The notes beneath the pieces were generated by a model. That model did no database searches, was not told the DNA's origin, and was given only the letters and a program-made list of their open reading frames with translations. Of a stretch of DNA of 14,873 nt, positions 1-7,487 are shown in pieces. Numbering within the stretch: position 1 is the stretch's first letter; every line of letters begins with the position of its first letter. Source of the DNA: Flavobacteriales bacterium UBA5692 (GTDB taxonomy: Bacteria > Bacteroidota > Bacteroidia > Flavobacteriales_D > Sanyastnellaceae); NCBI GenBank assembly GCA_002420235.1, contig DIHQ01000046.1:1054-15926 (forward strand), in the 5' to 3' direction. The position numbers were made by a program, and so were the translations under genes.

Positions 1-251
1 TCATGCATTAAGGTGAAATTGTGAAACAATTCTACACCCAAGGCCACCGGATAGGCCACTTCGCAGGGTTTACCCTCAGCTTCAGCTGCCGACAAAGCAA
101 GAACAGCTCGCAAGCGCTTTCCCCCCAATTCCATCAGATAGTGAATGGGTTCATACAGGCCGTCACCATCCGTACGAGACCATTGCTTCAAAAAGGTTTT
201 GATCGCCGCATCAACCTGCTGCTTCAGTCGGATGAGATTTGGATGAGTCAT
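1..251 (-). CDS. Polyprenyl (isoprenyl) diphosphate synthase, 3'-truncated by the window edge
   Basis: This is the first 83 codons of a trans-isoprenyl diphosphate synthase, which condenses isopentenyl diphosphate onto an allylic diphosphate to make chains for quinones, carotenoids or lipid carriers. The translation has the family's substrate-binding signature LMELGGKRLRAVL at about residues 44-56. It ends in LGVELFHNFTLMH, just where the first aspartate-rich motif (DDxxD) should begin; that motif lies outside the window. The start ATG (251-249) overlaps the rfbA stop as ATGA, so translation is probably coupled to rfbA. Chain length, and therefore product (farnesyl, geranylgeranyl or octaprenyl), cannot be told from this fragment, because the residues before DDxxD that set it are missing. 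Family assignment is firm; the specific product is open. Confidence 0.85.
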   Translation of the reverse strand, partial: MTHPNLIRLKQQVDAAIKTFLKQWSRTDGDGLYEPIHYLMELGGKRLRAVLALSAAEAEGKPCEVAYPVALGVELFHNFTLMH

Positions 252-1132
252 TTTCTGGACCTTCCGCGACCGCGCTCTAATTGTTCTAGCAAATAATCGC
301 CATAACCAGATTTTTGAAGGGGCCGGGCTAAGTTTTCAAGTGCAGCATTATCGATGTAGCCCATGCGCCAAGCGATTTCCTCAATACATCCAATTTTCAA
401 ACCCTGACGCTCCTCGATGACATGAACATACTGCGATGCCTGCATTAAAGAAGTGTGGGTTCCGGTATCCAACCAGACCATACCACGGTCCATTTTAGAA
501 ACGGAAAGCTTACCAGCTTCGAGGTAGGCTTTGTTGACATCACTAATTTCATATTCCCCTCGTGCGCTTGGCTCAAGATTAGAGGCGATTTCCACTACAT
601 CGTTATCGTAGAAGTACAAGCCCGGAATTGCGTAATTCGAAGGCGGGTTAGCGGGCTTCTCAATTATACTTACCGCCTTGTCGTTCTTGTCAAACGTCAC
701 GACACCATAACGCTCAGGGTCATTAACGTAATAGGCGTACACAATGGCCCCGTCTGGATTTATGTTAGCGCGCAACTGCCTGCCGAAACTCGGCCCGTAA
801 AATATATTATCACCCAATACCAAGGCAACCTTGTCATTACCGATAAATTCTGCACCAATTACAAATGCCTCAGCAAGCCCATTTGGATCAGGTTGCTCGG
901 CATACTGAATGTTACATCCGATGTCCGAACCGTCCCCGAGCAACCGCTGAAATCCAGGTAAATCTATTGGGGTACTGATGATGAGCACGTCGCGAATTCC
1001 ACTTAACATAAGTGTTGACAAAGGATAGTAAATCATCGGTTTGTCGAAGACAGGCATGAGTTGCTTCGAAACCGCTCTGGTCAACGGCCACAAACGAGTG
1101 CCGGATCCGCCTGCTAAAATTATGCCTTTCAT
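248..1132 (-). CDS. rfbA: Glucose-1-phosphate thymidylyltransferase RfbA/RmlA
   Basis: This cytoplasmic enzyme joins glucose 1-phosphate and dTTP to give dTDP-glucose, the first step towards dTDP-L-rhamnose and other deoxysugars of surface polysaccharide. At 294 residues it has the normal length for the long RmlA type. Visible landmarks are the N-terminal nucleotide-binding loop GGSGTRLWPLT (8-18), SKQLMPVFDKPMIYYPL (22-38) with the expected lysine, LGDNIFYG (106-113) with the metal-binding Asp108, IIEKP (156-160), the GEYEISDVN segment (192-200) and WLDTGTH (220-226). It lies 12 bp downstream of the RND exporter gene and overlaps the next gene by 4 bp, so it is the middle gene of an operon. 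The rest of the rhamnose pathway (rmlB, rmlC, rmlD) is not in the window, so the final sugar is unknown. Confidence 0.97.
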   Translation of the reverse strand: MKGIILAGGSGTRLWPLTRAVSKQLMPVFDKPMIYYPLSTLMLSGIRDVLIISTPIDLPGFQRLLGDGSDIGCNIQYAEQPDPNGLAEAFVIGAEFIGNDKVALVLGDNIFYGPSFGRQLRANINPDGAIVYAYYVNDPERYGVVTFDKNDKAVSIIEKPANPPSNYAIPGLYFYDNDVVEIASNLEPSARGEYEISDVNKAYLEAGKLSVSKMDRGMVWLDTGTHTSLMQASQYVHVIEERQGLKIGCIEEIAWRMGYIDNAALENLARPLQKSGYGDYLLEQLERGRGRSRK

Positions 1133-1144
1133 GAGTTCAATCGC

Positions 1145-3676
1145 TTACTTTTTCTCTTGGCGCCGGCGTTTGAGTTCTTCATGCTGCTCATCTCCTTTTC
1201 CAGGAGAAAGGCCCTTTTGAATTTCCAACTCTTCCAATTCAATATCCTCTTCCTCATCCAGCAAGGAGAAAAACGGCTCCGAAAAGGATTGGGTCGTCAA
1301 GGATTTTTCGAACTCTAAAAGCAAAGAGGGCAGTAACAGTAAGTTGCTACTCATCGCCACCGCCAAGGTAATAGAAACGAGAATGCCCAAGAACCGCGTT
1401 CCTTCGAAAGTAGATATGGTGAACATCAAAAATCCAAAGAACAACACAATGGAGGTATACATCATGCTAACACCGGTCTCTTTTAGTGCTAAAATGACTG
1501 CTTTTCGGATGTTCCAGCTTCTCATGTTAAGCTCTTGTCGGTATTTGGCCAAAAAGTGAATGGTGTCATCCACAGAGATGCCAAAAGCAATGCTGAAAAC
1601 CAAAACCGTCGACGGTTTGATAGGAATGCCAAACCACCCCATCACTCCAGCAGTAAAGAGTAACGGAAACAAATTTGGAACCAGAGCAATTGCCACCATT
1701 CGCGAGGACTTGAACAAGCTCGCCATCATCAATGCAATAACACAAATGGCTAAGGCGATAGATATACCCAAATTCTTTACCAGATAAGTAGTTCCTTCCA
1801 AAAAAGCAACGCTGGTTCCAGTCATTATCAGGCGGTACTTATCCAGAGGAAATATGGAGTCGGCTCGGGAGCGGACCTCCTTCAACAATTCCCGCATTTC
1901 GATGGTGCCAACATCCGCCATTTGAACGCTGACGCGAGTAACAGCACGGGTAGAATCAAAAAAGTTTTGGGCCACATCAGCAGCCATTTCTGACCCTTGC
2001 GCGGCATCGGTTGATCCTCGAATCCAAGGGCCAAACTGCGTTTTTTCCATCCCAGTTCGTGGAAGACGATAGTTCTTGGGGTGGCCATTTTTAAATGCTT
2101 GAAAAGCGAATTTCGTCGCATCAGCAGCGCTCACCGAACGGCTAAATTCCGGATATTCCTTTAAGACCTTCTGCAACCTGTCCAAACGCTTGAGTAAATT
2201 ATTATTTGTGGCACCCATGGGGCGACGCGTATCTACCATAACCTCAAACGGCAATGACCCGCCAAATCGATTTTCTACCCATTGCAAATCCTGAATTACC
2301 CGGTCGCTATCGGGAATGTCGTCAACAATATTCCCTGTGGTTTGCATTTGGAATATCCCTGTCAAACTAAATGATAATACCAGCGCTGCACCAACGTACA
2401 CTTTGGCACGGTGGCCCTCTACAAAGTGCACCAGTTTATTAACAACGGCGAACATCCAGCGGCGATCCAAGTGTCGAGTATGCTCGGTTTTTGGCGCGGG
2501 CAACCCTGCCATCAGTGCCGGAATCACAACGATGGAAATCAAGAACATCCCCAAGATGTTTAAGGCAGCGATAACCCCAAACTGTTTCAAAACTTCACTA
2601 TGCGTGAAAATAAATGTGGCGAATCCAAGGGCCGTCGTAAAATTGGTCAGCAACGTCGCGTTCCCCACCTTAACGACCATACGCTGCAGAGCCATAGCCT
2701 TATTACCGTGCCGTTTGTATTCCGCGTGATATTTATTAATCAAGTAAATGCAGTTGGGTACGCCGATTACAATCATAAGCGGTGGAATCAGACTAGTCAT
2801 TAGGTTTAACTCGTAGTTGAAAAGCGCAACGCTTCCAACCGACCAAACCACTCCGATGCCCACCACCACCATGCTTACCCCCATCACCACGAGGTTGCGG
2901 AAGAATAAAAAAAGTAACAACGCCGTTACCGCGAATGCTGCTCCTATGAAATAGCCAATTTCTTGTTTCACCTTATTGGTCATTTCCACACGAATGAAGG
3001 GTAGGCCACTCAAGTAAAGTGGCACACCTTGGTCTTCGCTCCACGCATTGGCCAATTCAGTCACATCCTCCACAACCGAACCACGGTGCTCTGAGTCAAA
3101 CAATTCAGGATTCATGAATACTGTCAGTAGGGTAGCGTCCCGGGGTTCGTTGTACAACAAACCTTCATAAAACGGCAATTCAAAAAGCCGATTGAAAAAT
3201 ACCGCGGACGCCTCGTCTGTGATGCTTTTGTGCCAGAGCGAATCAGGCAATAAAGGCTGAAGCACAAATCGGCGATCGACACTATCTCTTACAACATCGA
3301 ATGCTGCTGTCATACAAAAAACGCTGTCGATGAGCTGAACTAGCTTGGGATTATCCACGCCATCGTCGGTGGTATCCCGCACTACCTCCATCGTTCGAAT
3401 CGCCTGCGCCAAATTGTCCCAAGCGGCGAGCCCCTCAGCTGATTGGAGTGGGGCCAGTTCACTGCCAATAACCATAACATGCCCCTCGGTTCCAAAAACC
3501 GATTTGAATTCCTCATAGGCCATCGCAGTTGAATCTGTCGATGGTAATAGTCCGCCAAATGCGTATTGTAGCCGAACATTAGGAATTTGTGACCCGGCAA
3601 ATAAGGTGCTAACCCCCAGCAACACAATCCAAAAGAGCCGCTGACGAATCAATACTCCGGCAATTTTATTCCACAT
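1145..3676 (-). CDS. RND-superfamily exporter, MMPL/SSD-like inner-membrane protein
   Basis: This 843-residue protein belongs to the MMPL/'predicted exporter' branch of the RND superfamily, which uses the proton gradient to move lipids or other hydrophobic molecules. It has the two-fold RND plan: one N-terminal membrane helix (about 13-29), a periplasmic domain (30-237), five or six helices (about 238-390 and 424-444), a second periplasmic domain (about 445-633), then five helices (634-788). The second half carries the typical acidic pair in GISVDDTIHFLAKY (699-712); the matching place in the first half reads GVPNCIYLINKYH. After the last helix comes a charged cytoplasmic tail (about 800-843) with an acidic stretch, DEEEDIELEELE, and a Lys/Arg-rich end. 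It is the first gene of the operon with rfbA and a polyprenyl synthase. That setting hints at an envelope lipid or glycan substrate, which is inference only. Confidence 0.88.
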   Translation of the reverse strand: MWNKIAGVLIRQRLFWIVLLGVSTLFAGSQIPNVRLQYAFGGLLPSTDSTAMAYEEFKSVFGTEGHVMVIGSELAPLQSAEGLAAWDNLAQAIRTMEVVRDTTDDGVDNPKLVQLIDSVFCMTAAFDVVRDSVDRRFVLQPLLPDSLWHKSITDEASAVFFNRLFELPFYEGLLYNEPRDATLLTVFMNPELFDSEHRGSVVEDVTELANAWSEDQGVPLYLSGLPFIRVEMTNKVKQEIGYFIGAAFAVTALLLFLFFRNLVVMGVSMVVVGIGVVWSVGSVALFNYELNLMTSLIPPLMIVIGVPNCIYLINKYHAEYKRHGNKAMALQRMVVKVGNATLLTNFTTALGFATFIFTHSEVLKQFGVIAALNILGMFLISIVVIPALMAGLPAPKTEHTRHLDRRWMFAVVNKLVHFVEGHRAKVYVGAALVLSFSLTGIFQMQTTGNIVDDIPDSDRVIQDLQWVENRFGGSLPFEVMVDTRRPMGATNNNLLKRLDRLQKVLKEYPEFSRSVSAADATKFAFQAFKNGHPKNYRLPRTGMEKTQFGPWIRGSTDAAQGSEMAADVAQNFFDSTRAVTRVSVQMADVGTIEMRELLKEVRSRADSIFPLDKYRLIMTGTSVAFLEGTTYLVKNLGISIALAICVIALMMASLFKSSRMVAIALVPNLFPLLFTAGVMGWFGIPIKPSTVLVFSIAFGISVDDTIHFLAKYRQELNMRSWNIRKAVILALKETGVSMMYTSIVLFFGFLMFTISTFEGTRFLGILVSITLAVAMSSNLLLLPSLLLEFEKSLTTQSFSEPFFSLLDEEEDIELEELEIQKGLSPGKGDEQHEELKRRRQEKK

Positions 3677-3701
3677 CCGGATTAAGTTTGAGCTGTCGGT
3701 T

Positions 3702-3730
3702 CAAAATAGGTCAATCGCACACGGCCACAA
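3702..3730 (-). promoter_or_regulatory. Candidate Bacteroidetes-type promoter for the exporter-rfbA operon
   Basis: On the minus strand a TTG (3730-3728) is followed after 19 bp by TATTTTG (3708-3702). This resembles the Bacteroidetes primary-sigma promoter, TTG near -33 and TAnnTTTG near -7, although the -7 box is one T short. It would start transcription about 20 nt before the exporter ATG. It sits in the only sizeable divergent gap of the window. Confidence 0.4.
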
Positions 3731-3804
3731 TGCCGTTTTATGCACCATGCAAAGTAAAGGATAAAAGCCTCGTTAATTCAGGAGTCTGCATGCACGGCAA
3801 CCGC

Positions 3805-3812
3805 TACCTTTG
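3805..3812 (+). promoter_or_regulatory. Candidate -7 box TACCTTTG directly before lpd
   Basis: TACCTTTG matches the Bacteroidetes -7 consensus TAnnTTTG exactly and ends only 4 bp before the lpd ATG at 3817. If it is used, the transcript would begin at or next to the start codon, giving a leaderless mRNA. I found no TTG at the expected 19-20 bp upstream, so the call rests on the -7 box and its place in a divergent gap. Confidence 0.4.
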
Positions 3813-3816
3813 CATC

Positions 3817-5220
3817 ATGGAATCTTATGATGTTATTGTTATTGGCAGCGGTCCAGGAGGCTATGTAGCTGCCATTCGTGCGGCACAATTAGGCAAGAAG
3901 ACTGCATTGGTGGAGAAGTACAATTCTTTAGGCGGCACGTGTTTAAACGTCGGCTGTATCCCCTCGAAAGCCCTGCTAGATAGCTCCGAGCACTTTCATC
4001 AAGCTGCGCACCAATTCGAAACGCACGGCATTTCTACCGCGGGATTAAAATTGGATTTTAAGCGCATGATCAAGCGCAAAGCGGATGTGGTACAGCAGAC
4101 GGTTGGCGGTATCGATTTCTTGATGAAGAAAAACGGCATCGCAGTTCACTACGGACTGGGTAGCTTCAAAGACGCTAATACTATCAATGTCAAGCCTGAA
4201 AAAGGGAAATCAAAAGTGATTCAAGGCGAAAACATCATCATTGCCACCGGCTCCAAACCCGCATCGCTGCCTTTTATTTCCGTCGACAAAAAACGTATCA
4301 TCACTTCGACCGAAGCGCTGAGCCTTAAATCGCTTCCAAAAACCATGATCATCATTGGAGGTGGAGTTATCGGCCTAGAGTTAGGTAGCGTTTATGCGCG
4401 TCTCGGAACCAAAGTTCATATCGTTGAATACCAAGACGCAATTATCCCAACCATGGACCGTGCGATGGGAAAAGAACTCATGCGAAGCATGAAGAAACTA
4501 GGGGTCCAGTTCCATTTGCAACATGGCGTCAAAGAGGCTAAATCGACAGCGAAGCAAGTCACAGTCAAGGCCGATAACAAAAATGGAAAAGAAGTTGTCT
4601 GGAAAGCCGATTACTGCCTCGTTTCCGTAGGCCGCAAGCCTCACACCGAAGGTCTTAATCTCGAAGTAACAGGACTGCAAACTGATGAGCGCGGGCGCAT
4701 TGTAGTCAATGAGAAAATGCAGACGGCCGCCGGTCACATCTACGCCATCGGAGATGTGGTTCGCGGCGCCATGTTGGCTCATAAAGCCGAAGAAGAAGGA
4801 ATAATTGCCGCAGAGGTCATCGCCGGACAGCATCCCCACATTGATTACAACCTCATTCCGAATGTAGTTTACACCTGGCCAGAAGTCGCCGGTGTTGGGC
4901 AAACCGAGGAACAACTTAAAGCGAAGGGAGTCTCTTACAAATCGGGTTCGTTTCCATTCAAGGCGAGCGGCCGTGCTCGAGCTTCCATGGATACAGACGG
5001 GGCGATTAAGGTTCTAGCGCACGCCGAGACCGATGAGATTCTTGGAATTCATATGTGCGGTCCTCGTGCCGCAGACATGATTGCAGAAGCGGTTGTGGCG
5101 ATGGAATTCCGCGCCACCGCGGAAGACGTCAGCCGCATGTCTCATGCTCATCCCACATATACCGAGGCCATCAAAGAGGCTGCTCTTGCAGCAACGGGAG
5201 ACCGGGCATTGCACATCTAA
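3817..5220 (+). CDS. lpdA: Dihydrolipoyl dehydrogenase (E3)
   Basis: This is the FAD-containing E3 subunit that reoxidises dihydrolipoamide with NAD+ in the pyruvate and 2-oxoglutarate dehydrogenase complexes and the glycine cleavage system. The 467-residue protein shows the FAD-binding GSGPGG (10-15), the redox-active disulfide in GGTCLNVGCIPSK (Cys42, Cys47), the NAD-binding GGGVIG (181-186), the second FAD contact AIGDV (310-314) and the C-terminal catalytic HAHPTYTE (His445, Glu450). The open frame extends upstream to an ATG at 3688, but those 43 residues match nothing in the family and would cover the promoter region. I therefore place the start at 3817, directly before MESYDVIVIG. The E1 and E2 subunit genes are not nearby. 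It is followed after 14 bp by the pabB-type gene. Confidence 0.96.
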   Translation: MESYDVIVIGSGPGGYVAAIRAAQLGKKTALVEKYNSLGGTCLNVGCIPSKALLDSSEHFHQAAHQFETHGISTAGLKLDFKRMIKRKADVVQQTVGGIDFLMKKNGIAVHYGLGSFKDANTINVKPEKGKSKVIQGENIIIATGSKPASLPFISVDKKRIITSTEALSLKSLPKTMIIIGGGVIGLELGSVYARLGTKVHIVEYQDAIIPTMDRAMGKELMRSMKKLGVQFHLQHGVKEAKSTAKQVTVKADNKNGKEVVWKADYCLVSVGRKPHTEGLNLEVTGLQTDERGRIVVNEKMQTAAGHIYAIGDVVRGAMLAHKAEEEGIIAAEVIAGQHPHIDYNLIPNVVYTWPEVAGVGQTEEQLKAKGVSYKSGSFPFKASGRARASMDTDGAIKVLAHAETDEILGIHMCGPRAADMIAEAVVAMEFRATAEDVSRMSHAHPTYTEAIKEAALAATGDRALHI

Positions 5221-5234
5221 TCGATACGTAAATC

Positions 5235-6521
5235 ATGGCGGCACCTGAAATGCGCTCCCTCCCCCATTTGAAGACCATCTTCGATAGAGAAACTCATGCC
5301 AGCCTGTACTTTGACTCACAACGAACCGGCACTTGCTACCTCGCTTTAGGAGCACGCCAATCGCTCACATGGGACGGAACAAACTCCAAAAGCCTGGAGG
5401 CTCTTCAATCATTTCTGCATCCTAATGGCCAAGGCATATGGGCCTTTGGTTGGATCGGTTACGATTTGAAAAACGGCATCGAGAATCTCCATTCCCTGCG
5501 ACCAGACACGATTGGATTGCCGACCATGCACTGGGTGCAACCCCGACTGGTAATTGCGTGGGGTGGGGGGAAATCCCAATATGAAATCGTATTCGGCCAG
5601 AATGAACCCGACGCGCATGACACCCTGCATTTGCTCAACGAGACATCGGAAGCCCAGACGAATCCCTTACCGCCAGCCCCGGGCATCTCACTTAAGCCCC
5701 GCTGGGACGAGAGCACCTATTTGCAAAAGGCCACTCGCGTCAAAAAGCACATTCAACAGGGGGACATATACGAAATGAACCTCTGTCAAGAGTGGAGCGC
5801 AGATGAAGAGTTAGCATCACCTTGGGATGCTTTTGTGCGACTACATCACTTCACACAACCTCCTTACGCCGCGCTTGTAAAGGCCGGTGAATTTCATGTT
5901 ATCTGTGGCTCTCCCGAACTTTTTTTAAAACGCCGAGGCGATCAATTGATTTCTTCCCCCATCAAGGGCACCATTCGGCGCGGTCGTACACCAGAGGAAG
6001 ACGACCTACTGGCCCAACAATTGCAAAACGACCCCAAAGAGCGTGGGGAAAATGTTATGATCTGTGATCTGGTTCGCAACGACCTCAGCAAGATTGCAAA
6101 ATCCGGGACAGTGCGCGTCCCTGAGTTATTGGGCATTCACAGATTCGAATCTGTGCATCAAATGATTTCAACCGTGCAGTGCACGCTTCGAGAAGAAGTT
6201 ACCACCGAAGACATTCTTCGGGCAACCTTTCCAATGGGATCTATGACTGGCGCACCAAAAATCCGCGCAATGGAAATAATTGACGAACTCGAAGCAGGGC
6301 GTAGAGGAGTCTACTCAGGCAGTATTGGATTCCTCAAGCCAAACGGAGACTTCGACTTCAACGTGGTAATCCGAAGCCTCCTATACAATGCAGCGACCCC
6401 TCGAATTAGTATGCATGTCGGTGGGGCCATAACCAGCCTGAGTGATCCTACAAGTGAGTATGCTGAGTGCCTCCTAAAGGCTGAAGCCATGATGCAAACC
6501 TTGACTCCCCATGTCGAATAA
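5235..6521 (+). CDS. pabB: Aminodeoxychorismate synthase component I (PabB-type chorismate-binding enzyme)
   Basis: This enzyme aminates chorismate to 4-amino-4-deoxychorismate, the precursor of p-aminobenzoate for folate, normally using ammonia from a glutamine amidotransferase partner. The chorismate-binding domain fills roughly residues 155-425. The motif SPIKGT (241-246) carries Lys244, the lysine that marks PabB; anthranilate synthase (TrpE) has alanine there (PIAGT). Other conserved parts are GENVMICDLVRNDL (271-284), the VHQM segment with His308, GSMTGAPK (335-342), GVYSG (358-362) and GGAI (396-399). At 428 residues it is slightly shorter than E. coli PabB. No amidotransferase (pabA) or lyase (pabC) gene is in the window. 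It lies 14 bp after lpd and overlaps tilS by 11 bp. The alternative start at residue 6 cannot be excluded. Confidence 0.9.
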   Translation: MAAPEMRSLPHLKTIFDRETHASLYFDSQRTGTCYLALGARQSLTWDGTNSKSLEALQSFLHPNGQGIWAFGWIGYDLKNGIENLHSLRPDTIGLPTMHWVQPRLVIAWGGGKSQYEIVFGQNEPDAHDTLHLLNETSEAQTNPLPPAPGISLKPRWDESTYLQKATRVKKHIQQGDIYEMNLCQEWSADEELASPWDAFVRLHHFTQPPYAALVKAGEFHVICGSPELFLKRRGDQLISSPIKGTIRRGRTPEEDDLLAQQLQNDPKERGENVMICDLVRNDLSKIAKSGTVRVPELLGIHRFESVHQMISTVQCTLREEVTTEDILRATFPMGSMTGAPKIRAMEIIDELEAGRRGVYSGSIGFLKPNGDFDFNVVIRSLLYNAATPRISMHVGGAITSLSDPTSEYAECLLKAEAMMQTLTPHVE

Positions 6522-7482
6522 CCGCGACGGATTGGTTCAGCACGTGCGGCAATGGATCGCTCGACATAACATTGAGGAGAATGCCTTATTAATTGCGGGT
6601 GTCAGTGGCGGAATGGACTCCATGGTATTGGCTGAATGTCTTCATCGATCTGGCGTTCGCTTACACGTGGCGCACGTAAATTACCATCTACGCGATGAGG
6701 CTTCCGACGCCGACCAAGCCCATGTGGAGCGGGCATGTATGGCATGGGGTGTGCCGTGCGAAATACTCCACTCCAATGTAACAAGAACCGACCACGGGAT
6801 TCAGGCGGAGGCCCGGAATATCCGTTACAATTATTTTCAGCGCCTGCGCGATGAGGCTCAGCAGCGCGACAGTAAGCCGGCCTACATCGTAACAGCACAC
6901 CACAGCGACGACCAAGCGGAAACAGTTTTGTTGCATCTTATGCGCTCAGCGGATCCCCTCACCCTTGCCGCTATGCCCGATTTAGACGCAGAACGCGGAC
7001 TGCTACGACCGTTTCTCACTCTTTCTCAGGCGGATTTAGCCGTGGCATGCAAGAATTGGGGCGTCGCTTACCGCGAAGATGATTCAAACGCCAAGCCGGA
7101 TTACCTGCGAAACCGGATTCGACATGAAGTCCTTCCCTTGCTCGAAACTCTTCGACCAGGCACAAAAGAGCACGTTGCGCGCTGGGCTGATCGATTTAAT
7201 TCACTGCGTTCTTATCTCACCATTGAAATCGAAATGGGCAAGGCACGCTGCTGGAAATTAAAAGAAAAAACCGGTGATTTGGATTTGACCGACTGGCGCA
7301 CTGAGCCGTTGCGATTGGAAATCCTTCACAAATTGGCCCACGAGCACGGTATAGCGGCACGCGCGCTACCTGAACTCATCCATCTCACAGAGGCACATGT
7401 CGAATCCGGAGCTCACTTCCTTTGTGCGTCAGCGAGGGTCGAACGCCGCGGCAAAACATTGCACTGGATATCATTAACTTGA
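6511..7482 (+). CDS. tilS: tRNA(Ile)-lysidine synthase, short form
   Basis: TilS uses ATP to attach lysine to cytidine 34 of tRNA-Ile(CAU), changing its decoding from AUG to AUA and its charging from Met to Ile; it is normally essential. The N-terminal PP-loop ATPase is clear: SGGMDS (32-37), LHVAHVNYHLR (51-61), GIQAEARNIRY (96-106) and TAHHSDDQAETVLLHLMR (128-145). YREDDSN followed by YLRNRIRHEVLPLL (187-211) is the family's second signature. The usual Gly-rich stretch after the DDQAET helix is altered here (SADPLTLAAMPD, 146-157). At 323 residues it lacks the C-terminal domain of the approximately 430-residue E. coli type and resembles the short Aquifex type in length. The ATG lies inside the end of pabB, and the stop is 5 bp before the yhhQ start, so there is no hidden downstream extension. 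Confidence 0.92.
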   Translation: MSNNRDGLVQHVRQWIARHNIEENALLIAGVSGGMDSMVLAECLHRSGVRLHVAHVNYHLRDEASDADQAHVERACMAWGVPCEILHSNVTRTDHGIQAEARNIRYNYFQRLRDEAQQRDSKPAYIVTAHHSDDQAETVLLHLMRSADPLTLAAMPDLDAERGLLRPFLTLSQADLAVACKNWGVAYREDDSNAKPDYLRNRIRHEVLPLLETLRPGTKEHVARWADRFNSLRSYLTIEIEMGKARCWKLKEKTGDLDLTDWRTEPLRLEILHKLAHEHGIAARALPELIHLTEAHVESGAHFLCASARVERRGKTLHWISLT

Positions 7483-7487
7483 CCTCT

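Noticed and set aside
455..961. 168-residue plus-strand open frame inside rfbA
   Set aside because: It lies wholly antisense to a clear rfbA and its translation shows no recognisable domain; it is a shadow frame.
2316..2729. 137-residue plus-strand open frame inside the RND exporter
   Set aside because: It is antisense to a clear membrane-protein gene and its composition is that of a mirrored coding frame.
3688..3816. In-frame 43-residue N-terminal extension of lpd
   Set aside because: It matches nothing in the family, covers the divergent promoter region, and the FAD-binding start MESYDVIVIG at 3817 is the normal N-terminus.
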